NCBI GenBank assembly: GCA_014728085.1 | Contig: WJMF01000074.1 | Span: forward strand, 1 to 38,963 | Source: Candidatus Zhuqueibacterota bacterium | Lineage (GTDB): Bacteria; Zhuqueibacterota; Zhuqueibacteria; Residuimicrobiales; Oceaniaggregativiventaceae | Reading direction: 5' to 3' | DNA length: 38,963 bases | Shown: positions 33,168 to 38,963 of the stretch, one piece after another | Layout of the letters: each line of letters starts with the position of its first letter | Numbering within the stretch: position 1 is the first letter of the stretch | Translations under genes and position numbers: made by a program | Notes under the pieces: model-generated | The model's input: the letters and a program-made list of their open reading frames with translations, nothing else | What the model was told of the DNA's origin: nothing | Databases searched by the model: none

Positions 33168-34727
33168 TCAATTGTACTCGATCACTTTGGGATTGGTGCT
33201 CTTGTACCGGGGCAGCGTCATGCCCGCTACAGCATTGATATAAGTGGGATCGCAGACTGTATAGCGTGCCCCCTTGTAAAGGATATAATCGCCGGCTGCC
33301 GGTTTTGCCAGCTTGATTGCCGTACAGACATGACCGGGATAATCGAGAACCAAAATCTCAGATCCGATTAATCGCTTGACCAAAAAAGCAAACAAGATCG
33401 AGCGGTCTTCACAATCGGAGCTGGGATAATAAATGGTCTCTTCCGGGAGAAGATACTTTTCTCTGCCGAACTGCCGGTCATCTGTTTCATAACTAAAAGC
33501 GGTCTGGACAAAGCGCAACAAAAAATTTATCGCCTCCAGCTCGTTCATCTCTCTTACATGAGGGGCCAGAGAAGCGATCAAAGACTCTTGAAAAGAGCGG
33601 CTGGGAGTGGACTGAAAATAAATTACCAGCTCTGTCTGGGGATAATCCGCTAAAAATTTCACCACATCCATGGCGTACTTGAATTTTACAGAGACATCCT
33701 GACCATTGTATTTAAAACCCAGGTTTTTCTCTTTTTTTTCAGCGGAAATCCTGGGTAACACAACCAGGGAAAAATCCAGCGGTAAATCCGCGGATTGATA
33801 CCCACCCCGGTAGGTATAGACTTTATCACCGGCACGGAATTTGTTATCAAAACCAATAAAATAATACTTGATACCGTCCAGTACAATATAAGGGATTTCA
33901 TAGAGCAGCTGTTTTGGCGGCACCAGAAGCAAAACCTGATTCTTCTGATAACAGAGCTTGCATTGGTATCCGGCTTTGGTCAGCAGAAACCAATCGAGGA
34001 GGAGCTGATCATTGCTGTTGCGCGGAAACATCTTTTGAGCATAAGCGTGGTAAAAAGTCAGCCGGCCCCAATCGTTGAGCCGAATACGGTCTGCATGGGT
34101 CTGTAGTTGCTGAAGAGCAGGTTTATAGTCACTTTTGGCCAAATGCTCCCAGGCAGTGGCGATTTTGGCGTTATCGATTCTCCCGCTCAGATTCATTCGG
34201 ACATTTTCGATTTGATTAACGACATAATGCTTATCAAAAAAATCGAATTTGACTTTGGGTTTTTCAGCACTTACCGGTGGTGGCGGAGGGGGTACCGGCT
34301 CTTCGCGTTCCGGCGGCAGCTCCGGTATATCCAGAAAATCGTGGATGATCTTTTCTTTTGTGGTTTCATCGCCGGGTTTCGGTTCCTGGTCCGGAGTTGG
34401 TTTTTGACAGGGCTCCGCGTCCGGTTCGGGTTCAGGCTCGGGTTCAGGTAACGGTTCGGGTTCGGGTTCAGGTTCAGGCTCGGGCTCGGGAGCAACCGGT
34501 ATATCGACAGGCTTTGGCTTGATATCGGCTTGCATACCCTGCATAGCTTCAAATGCTTCCCAATCCGCTTTGAGAAATTCGAGAAAAGCCTTGTCCTGTT
34601 CTTCCAGATAGGATTGATAAGCTTTTTGATCTTTTTCCAGCCACTTTTGATAATCTTCCTGAGCGTTAACCAGGCCGGCAACAATCAACAAAACGAGAAA
34701 TACCATTAAAAGAGATAATCTGTTCAT
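33168..34727 (-). CDS. Exported transglutaminase-like protein with Glu-Pro spacer
   Basis: The 519-residue protein starts at the ATG at 34727 with AAAGG upstream; the frame opens at 34748. A signal peptide (LSLLMVFLVLLIVAGLVNA) is followed by a charged helical part rich in Lys, Glu and Tyr. A Pro/Glu-rich spacer follows (residues 78-155), with a tandem EP run at about 81-106 and a PPPPPPP run near 147. The C-terminal 150 residues are a transglutaminase/papain-like fold: probable Cys439 (SSDCEDRS), His466 (YPGHVCTA) and Asp493 (VCDPTY). Such Glu-Pro spacers stretch across the periplasm in proteins like TonB. It closes the envelope lipoprotein cluster, although a terminator precedes it. Confidence 0.82.
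   Translation of the reverse strand: MNRLSLLMVFLVLLIVAGLVNAQEDYQKWLEKDQKAYQSYLEEQDKAFLEFLKADWEAFEAMQGMQADIKPKPVDIPVAPEPEPEPEPEPEPLPEPEPEPEPDAEPCQKPTPDQEPKPGDETTKEKIIHDFLDIPELPPEREEPVPPPPPPVSAEKPKVKFDFFDKHYVVNQIENVRMNLSGRIDNAKIATAWEHLAKSDYKPALQQLQTHADRIRLNDWGRLTFYHAYAQKMFPRNSNDQLLLDWFLLTKAGYQCKLCYQKNQVLLLVPPKQLLYEIPYIVLDGIKYYFIGFDNKFRAGDKVYTYRGGYQSADLPLDFSLVVLPRISAEKKEKNLGFKYNGQDVSVKFKYAMDVVKFLADYPQTELVIYFQSTPSRSFQESLIASLAPHVREMNELEAINFLLRFVQTAFSYETDDRQFGREKYLLPEETIYYPSSDCEDRSILFAFLVKRLIGSEILVLDYPGHVCTAIKLAKPAAGDYILYKGARYTVCDPTYINAVAGMTLPRYKSTNPKVIEYN
34418..34491. repeat. Short tandem repeat coding the Glu-Pro spacer
   Basis: The plus strand shows near-repeats of the six-base unit GGTTCG or GGTTCA/GGCTCG, which on the minus strand encode alternating Glu-Pro. 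It is interrupted by GGTAACGG (Pro-Leu-Pro) and by the Asp-Ala-Glu-Pro turn. The length could vary by slippage. Confidence 0.85.
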
Positions 34728-34765
34728 GGTATAACCTTTCAAAAACAAAACCTCTGATTCAAAAA

Positions 34766-34795
34766 AAGAGCGGGAAAAATTTTTCCCCGCTCTTG
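34766..34795 (-). terminator. Rho-independent terminator after the LPP20-like gene
   Basis: AAGAGCGGG (34766-34775) pairs with CCCGCTCTT (34786-34795) with AAAAA/TTTTT extending the stem, and a T run follows on the minus strand. It lies 6 bases after the stop of the gene ending at 34801 and 40 bases before the next start, so the transglutaminase-like gene may need its own promoter or readthrough. Confidence 0.9.
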
Positions 34796-34800
34796 ATTTT

Positions 34801-35403
34801 TTAGTAATTTTCCTGCTTTTCTTCGTATTCTTCCATTTCCTGTTTCAGCTCATCGTACGCTTGTGAAGCGCGGAATCTTTCATAGAGTTTCTTGTCTTTC
34901 TTCTGCAATTCATCCAGAATTGACATGTTGACCTTGTTGGGCTCGATAGCGACAACAACACCGGCTGTGTACTGGCCGCTTTCCTTGTTGCGGAGGTATT
35001 TTGCCTTTTTGGTCACTGCTCCTTGTAAAAGTTGACTGGTCAGTGTTTTGGTTACCGAGGTAAAGGCTTCATTGATTTCGGAATCTTCGGCGCTACCGAT
35101 CTCTTCCTGAAATTGTTTGCTCATATTTTGCACTTTGGTATTAAACATCTGTGCCAGTCCTGCCCGGGCATCGGTTTCGGCTTTTTTCTTGGCCAGATCT
35201 TGCCGGGCCGACGTGCCCTGCCCAACCGCAGCAACACCGCCGCCGTCGATGATGGTCATCGACATATCGGTCATATCCTGAAACGGATCTTCAATGACTT
35301 CAAAATCACCGCTTGGCTGGGCCACTTTTTTGCTGCCGCCACACCCCATGGCAAACATAAATGCCAGAGAGATCAGAGAAACCAAAAAATAACGCTTTTT
35401 CAT
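34801..35403 (-). CDS. LPP20-like lipoprotein
   Basis: The 200-residue protein has a lipoprotein signal peptide ending AMGC (Cys21) followed by GGSKK. A linker with GDFEVIEDPFQDMTDMSMTI precedes an LPP20-like domain: GQGTSARQDLAKKKAETDA, then ARAGLAQMF, then a helical part, and the strand GQYTAGVVVAIEP. The C-terminus is a charged coiled coil (LKQEMEEYEEKQENY). The start has an AAGGAG site. It follows the larger LPP20-like gene by 39 bases and a strong terminator comes directly after it. A role at the outer membrane is inferred from the signal and domain. Confidence 0.82.
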   Translation of the reverse strand: MKKRYFLVSLISLAFMFAMGCGGSKKVAQPSGDFEVIEDPFQDMTDMSMTIIDGGGVAAVGQGTSARQDLAKKKAETDARAGLAQMFNTKVQNMSKQFQEEIGSAEDSEINEAFTSVTKTLTSQLLQGAVTKKAKYLRNKESGQYTAGVVVAIEPNKVNMSILDELQKKDKKLYERFRASQAYDELKQEMEEYEEKQENY

Positions 35404-35442
35404 GATATAGCTCCTTTCAGTTAAAGATTGCCCAATAACGAA

Positions 35443-36462
35443 TTACAGTTTGCGTATGTACTCCATAAATTGCCTGTTAAAGTCCGAATTTAATTCTTTT
35501 TGAACCGTGTTCATAATTTTCGCCAAAGCCTGGTCAGGGGAAATCGCCATGGTACGGTTTTTCAGGGTAAACGATCTTAACATATAGTTGTTAACGTTAT
35601 CGTGTACATCCGTGGTGAGTTTCCAGTTATAGCCGGTAATATCGTCCCGTCCCAGGTCAGCCGGATTGAGATCAAATCGGGCATCAAAGGTGAAATCCGC
35701 ATCGCTTTGAACAATTTTGAATCCGATCTTGCCGACGACTTGATGCAGATAATCCCGAATCTCGCTCTCTTTATCCCCGTTAACAATCACCTCAACGCCG
35801 ATCTGGTTGAGCAAGGCCAGACGATCTCTTTCCATCTCCTCAAGCGGCAAGGGAGATTGTATTTTATCCCCCATGGTACTGATAATTTGGTAGTGAGTGT
35901 TGAGCGCTTCATTCAACCGCAACAAATCTATTGCCTTTTGTAAAAAAACATATCTGCTTAGCTTGTTTTGGCTCTCCTTGTATGCGTTATAAAAACTCAT
36001 GGCTTTGTCAATATTGCTCTCCATATCCTGACGATACAATTCTTCTGTTTCCATCCGGTCAAGATAAGCCAAAACGTAATAGAGTCCTTCGTTTTCATAG
36101 AAAAAAGATTTGGCAATGGTAATATTTTTCAAATCCTGGTTGCTGGTTACTCTGGTTTTGTTCAACATCTGGGTGGTAAAACGACTTTGTTCATCGCTTT
36201 CCAGATAGTTTTCCAGCAGGGTTTCATCAACTTTAACAGTGGCCTGGAAAATCTTGGCAATGTTACCGATAGCCACGTTTTCTGCGTCCAGTCTCGTATC
36301 ACCGCTGCCGATACCGACCAGATACATGCTTTGCGGGTAGGATTTGTGCGGCTCATGCACCCATTGCGGCAGCTGACCACCTTTTTCAATGCTTTGCTTT
36401 TGCGAATACGTGCATTGGAACAGAAACAACATGATCAACAAAAAGTAAAAATTGCTTTTCAT
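35443..36462 (-). CDS. LPP20-domain exported protein
   Basis: The 339-residue protein has an export signal (FYFLLIMLFLFQC); Cys17 could be a lipid site, but the LFQC box is atypical. The next part is an LPP20-like domain: PQWVHEPHKSYPQSMYLVGI, then GSGDTRLDAENVAIGNIAKI with a later YYVLAYLDRMETEELYR. A helical middle and a C-terminal alpha/beta domain (NQIGVEVIVNGDKES, then VGKIGFKIVQSDADFTFDA) follow, similar to DUF4384-like or LpoB-type additions. The start has a GAGGG site and is nine bases after the TPR gene stop. Function inferred: part of an envelope complex. Confidence 0.8.
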   Translation of the reverse strand: MKSNFYFLLIMLFLFQCTYSQKQSIEKGGQLPQWVHEPHKSYPQSMYLVGIGSGDTRLDAENVAIGNIAKIFQATVKVDETLLENYLESDEQSRFTTQMLNKTRVTSNQDLKNITIAKSFFYENEGLYYVLAYLDRMETEELYRQDMESNIDKAMSFYNAYKESQNKLSRYVFLQKAIDLLRLNEALNTHYQIISTMGDKIQSPLPLEEMERDRLALLNQIGVEVIVNGDKESEIRDYLHQVVGKIGFKIVQSDADFTFDARFDLNPADLGRDDITGYNWKLTTDVHDNVNNYMLRSFTLKNRTMAISPDQALAKIMNTVQKELNSDFNRQFMEYIRKL

Positions 36463-36471
36463 ACGACCCTC

Positions 36472-37881
36472 TTAATATAGCAAAACGGAATCAAGAAGAT
36501 TTATATCCGGATTTGTCTTGACTGATCCAAAATTTTGAGAAGCGATGAGTTGGTTATTGACATCAAAATAGTCAAGCGCGACCTCATACACACCGGGTCT
36601 AACTTTCATTTCACCGATATAGCAGTGCTGCGGCATGGTATGCCAGCTTCGCAAATCCGCACGCTCTGTGGCATCAACACCCGCATCCACCAGAGCATTG
36701 ATCAACCAGCCACCGAGCTCATTGGCATTGGTCTCTTCGCGTAGTTTTTTCTTCGCCTCGGCCGCTGCCAGGCCTTTGATCACCGTTCGAATCAGGGTTT
36801 TAAAATAGATAATATCCCGTTTGGTTTTAAAGGTATGCACCGCAATTTTGCCCATATCTTCGAAAAGAAAAAGCCTGCCGGCGCGTCGGCCGTCGATCAT
36901 GACATCAATGCGATTTACGACTGATGACCCCTCCTTCAGTATCGGAAACGCAAATTTAAAGTGATAACCCGCTTTCATACCGGGAAACGGAATATTCGGC
37001 AGGGTAACCGGGATATCGAGTTCGCTGATTCCAATAGCGTTATCGTAGGTGGTAATTTTGCCGCCGATTTCGCATTTTTTCGGTGCCTTACCGACAAAGC
37101 TCAACACGGTCAGGCGGTGCAACCGATCCGGACGCATGGCGTAGTTGCCCTCCCGCGAAAATGTTTTCATATCCTCAAGCATAAAATCAGGGAGAGAATT
37201 CCGATAAATATTGCTGTGCGTCTGAACAGCGGATTTTACATTGTTCAGAGAAATGCGGCAGTTATCCCATTCCTTTTCAGCCCGAAAGATCAGATAGCTG
37301 ATGTAATGCGCCAACGCATTGTTATGAAAATTAAGCGATTGCGCCCGAATAGGAATATCGGCGTCATCGGAAGCATTCATTTTTTGAACCATCTCTTCAT
37401 ACTTGTCGGAAAGCTCCCGTAATTTCACATTAACCCTTCTGATCTCAACATAAGCATCATCGAATTTCTTCATGTTGAGATAGTTGAGCGCTTTGAAAAT
37501 ATTGACATAAAAGTTTTCGTATACCTCACCGCTATAGGCCAGCATATTATCGTTTAATAAAAGTGAAGCGGTGGCATTGGAAATGCTTTTGGTAAAGAGC
37601 TCCTCCATGGCAGTCTCGGCTTCATGGAGGGCGAGATTGCTCTGCTCATATTCTCCGTTGTAATAGAGTACCGCTCCCTTGTCCAGGTAGTACAGGACGC
37701 GATCTTTTTTGCTGTAAAACTGCTGTGTGCGGCCCTGTTCGATCTGTTGTAGTGCCTGTTGAAAATTCCCCTGTTGCAGGTGGGTGTTTAAACCGTTAAA
37801 ATAAAGATCGGAATTGCGAAATCCCGCACAACTCGGCAGAAGGACCGCAAGTATAACCGACAAGAATCGTTTAAAGCCCAA
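36472..37881 (-). CDS. TPR-containing lipoprotein, COG3014-like
   Basis: The protein has 469 residues from the TTG at 37881, which has AAAGGGG upstream. This start gives a clean lipoprotein signal (GFKRFLSVILAVLLPSCAG, Cys18). The frame opens at 37941 with another TTG that gives an unlikely 20-residue polar extension. Residues 20-250 are helical repeats resembling TPRs (LNTHLQQGNFQQALQQIEQG, then YYLDKGAVLYYNGEYEQS, then YLNMKKFDDAYVEIRRV). The remaining C-terminal half is beta-rich. The order LpoB-like, COG3014-like, LPP20 is shared with other FCB and proteobacterial genomes from memory. It lies 72 bases after the LpoB-like gene. Confidence 0.78.
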   Translation of the reverse strand: MGFKRFLSVILAVLLPSCAGFRNSDLYFNGLNTHLQQGNFQQALQQIEQGRTQQFYSKKDRVLYYLDKGAVLYYNGEYEQSNLALHEAETAMEELFTKSISNATASLLLNDNMLAYSGEVYENFYVNIFKALNYLNMKKFDDAYVEIRRVNVKLRELSDKYEEMVQKMNASDDADIPIRAQSLNFHNNALAHYISYLIFRAEKEWDNCRISLNNVKSAVQTHSNIYRNSLPDFMLEDMKTFSREGNYAMRPDRLHRLTVLSFVGKAPKKCEIGGKITTYDNAIGISELDIPVTLPNIPFPGMKAGYHFKFAFPILKEGSSVVNRIDVMIDGRRAGRLFLFEDMGKIAVHTFKTKRDIIYFKTLIRTVIKGLAAAEAKKKLREETNANELGGWLINALVDAGVDATERADLRSWHTMPQHCYIGEMKVRPGVYEVALDYFDVNNQLIASQNFGSVKTNPDINLLDSVLLY

Positions 37882-37953
37882 AAAGTCAATCCCCTTTCCC
37901 GGTTTTGATCCACATACAATTTTTAAATTGAATAAGATCAATTCCCCCGCTGC

Positions 37954-38565
37954 TTACCATTTATAGCGATCCTGCTCGATGAGTTTTTTGATCTTTTTAT
38001 CACCGAGCCAAACCTTGGTATTTTTTTCCAGATCGATCAATTCGAGATCAACCTGATAATAAACCGCTTTTTGTCCTTCGAAAGAGTCTACGATGGAATT
38101 GATGCTTCCCTGCAGCATATAATCGGCCCCGGTCTCGTTGGCAAGCTGCTTGGCGGTTTCCATGGAGGCATAACTCTGCTGATCCAGACGCTCATCGCGG
38201 ATTTCCTGACGTTGCTGCGCCGAGGCGACAAAAGAAACCTGTCCGGAGTTGATCAGCTCGCGTTCCATATCTTTGGTAAAAATATCGACCGGGATATGCT
38301 CCGTGCTCTTGTTGCGGATGGTGCCGACGATGACCACCGGTTTTTCATCATTTTTCATCTGGAATTCCTGCAACCAGGGTCGCGATAACACGTCCCGAAT
38401 CATGGCTTCGGCGGTCATTCTGGAATCGGTATCGTTCCAGCGCCCGCTTATGTCGGTTGTTTCATCAGCCTGCAACCGTGTAACCTGACGGCTCGGCCCG
38501 GCGCAACTGCTCAATAACAGAAAAACAACAGCAACAAAGAGCAAAACAACAGCTTTTTTAAACAT
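37954..38565 (-). CDS. LpoB/YcfM-like lipoprotein
   Basis: The 203-residue protein starts at the ATG at 38565 with a strong AGGAGGAG site; the frame is open to 38610. The lipoprotein signal is FKKAVVLLFVAVVFLLLSSC with Cys21. The mature domain shows the LpoB/COG3417 pattern: KPVVIVGTIRNKSTEHIPVD, then MERELINSGQVSFV, AKQLANETGADYMLQGSI, and a closing LIDLEKNTKVWLGDKKIKKL. In E. coli, LpoB is an outer-membrane lipoprotein that activates the peptidoglycan synthase PBP1b. Its partner here is unknown. It begins the envelope cluster, which runs left through three lipoprotein-like genes. Confidence 0.85.
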   Translation of the reverse strand: MFKKAVVLLFVAVVFLLLSSCAGPSRQVTRLQADETTDISGRWNDTDSRMTAEAMIRDVLSRPWLQEFQMKNDEKPVVIVGTIRNKSTEHIPVDIFTKDMERELINSGQVSFVASAQQRQEIRDERLDQQSYASMETAKQLANETGADYMLQGSINSIVDSFEGQKAVYYQVDLELIDLEKNTKVWLGDKKIKKLIEQDRYKW

Positions 38566-38963
38566 ATTTGATTCTCCTCCTGTCCTAATAGCTTTGCTTT
38601 TACAGAACAATATCTAAATAGCAGTGAATTTTTAATGAGATGTGTAATGCCAAGTCTCCAATAACCCGTTTGGTCGGAAGATGACCTGAAAAAAATAATT
38701 AAAACTTTCTATTCCTGGCCCGTACCGGAGTATATAGTAAATAAATTTTTCAACATGCACAAGAGAAAAAGCACTTTTTTTCACTCTATCGTAACTTTTC
38801 AGTCACAGATAAATCGAAAAAGACCGGTTTTACTGTTTATCCTTAATCTACCGGGTCTTTCATCAAAATGCGGAAAAATAGTTTTTTTCGTATCACTTGA
38901 AAAAGTGCCGGAAACTTTCTACATTAAGGTTCAAAATTATCATCTCTAAGCAATACTTGTAAA
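38566..38963. promoter_or_regulatory. Intergenic region upstream of the envelope cluster
   Basis: About 400 bases with no convincing gene. It should carry the promoter of the lipoprotein cluster. An AT-rich stretch at 38690-38750 is the best place, but no clear -35/-10 pair could be assigned. A terminator lies at its right-hand side. A short plus-strand frame at 38755-38949 lacks a ribosome binding site and crosses the terminator. Confidence 0.5.
38813..38860 (-). terminator. Rho-independent terminator of a gene beyond the right edge
   Basis: AAAGACCGGT (38819-38828) pairs with ACCGGGTCTTT (38850-38860), with one bulged base, around a 21-base loop. A run of five or six T bases follows on the minus strand (38820-38816). 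This suggests a minus-strand gene ends just outside the window. Confidence 0.6.

Noticed and set aside
34418-34491. CRISPR-like repeat
   Set aside because: The units are six bases without spacers and encode Glu-Pro in frame.
34400-34727. TonB protein, because of the Glu-Pro run
   Set aside because: There is no TonB C-terminal domain; the C-terminus is a transglutaminase-like fold.
38755-38949. Plus-strand 64-codon frame as a gene
   Set aside because: No ribosome binding site, crosses a terminator hairpin, and composition is lysine/phenylalanine-rich AT sequence.

Overview
The window reads as a chromosomal segment of a Gram-negative bacterium of the FCB superphylum, closest in flavour to Calditrichota/KSB1-type lineages. 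The reasons are moderate GC content, many lipoproteins and outer-envelope genes, and two secreted proteins ending in a 'NFPNPFN ... SGVY.YQ' type A sorting domain, which is typical of type IX secretion cargo. The taxonomic placement is an inference. I saw no tRNA, rRNA, CRISPR array, IS element or phage gene.

Layout. (1) 1-4607, minus strand: a tight housekeeping run yebC-ruvC-ruvA-ruvB-queA-ispD (DNA junction repair, queuosine tRNA modification, isoprenoid synthesis); ispD runs off the left edge. (2) 4685-5260, minus: a SPOR-domain envelope protein with its own terminator. (3) 5648-14529, plus: a carbon-metabolism cluster holding a putative Re-type citrate synthase, an odd gamma-glutamylcyclotransferase/amidoligase-like fusion, a small RsbRD-N-like helical protein, isocitrate dehydrogenase, aconitase A and an LDH2-type malate/lactate dehydrogenase. 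Together these give citrate synthesis through 2-oxoglutarate plus a malate dehydrogenase. (4) 14559-18525, plus: a NodU/SxtI-type carbamoyltransferase, an SxtJ-like membrane partner and a long-chain acyl-CoA synthetase, closed by a terminator. (5) 18782-26307: a small unrecognised plus-strand gene, then minus-strand accessory genes: a Gfo/Idh oxidoreductase with a cysteine-rich insert, a short divergent pyruvate-kinase-like protein, a secreted C69 peptidase, a pirin pseudogene, a UroD-type methyltransferase-like protein, a phosphodiester-glycosidase-like protein and DoxX. (6) 26520-33119, minus: a secreted TIM-barrel glycosidase and a secreted beta-propeller glycosidase-like protein (both with sorting domains), a secreted metallo-beta-lactamase-fold protein, a DinB-like fragment, an MtaA-like UroD protein, a small membrane protein and a membrane-protein gene broken by an in-frame TAG. 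(7) 33168-38565, minus: an envelope lipoprotein cluster with LpoB-like, TPR/COG3014-like and two LPP20-like proteins, plus an exported transglutaminase-like protein with a Glu-Pro spacer.

Gene decay is visible at two certain sites (the pirin gene at 23658-23923 and the membrane-protein gene at 31076-31372) and is possible at two more (the DinB-like fragment and an unassigned reading frame at 19282-19495). The best candidates for unusual biology are the cyclotransferase/amidoligase-like fusion inside the citrate-cycle cluster and the right-hand envelope lipoprotein cluster.
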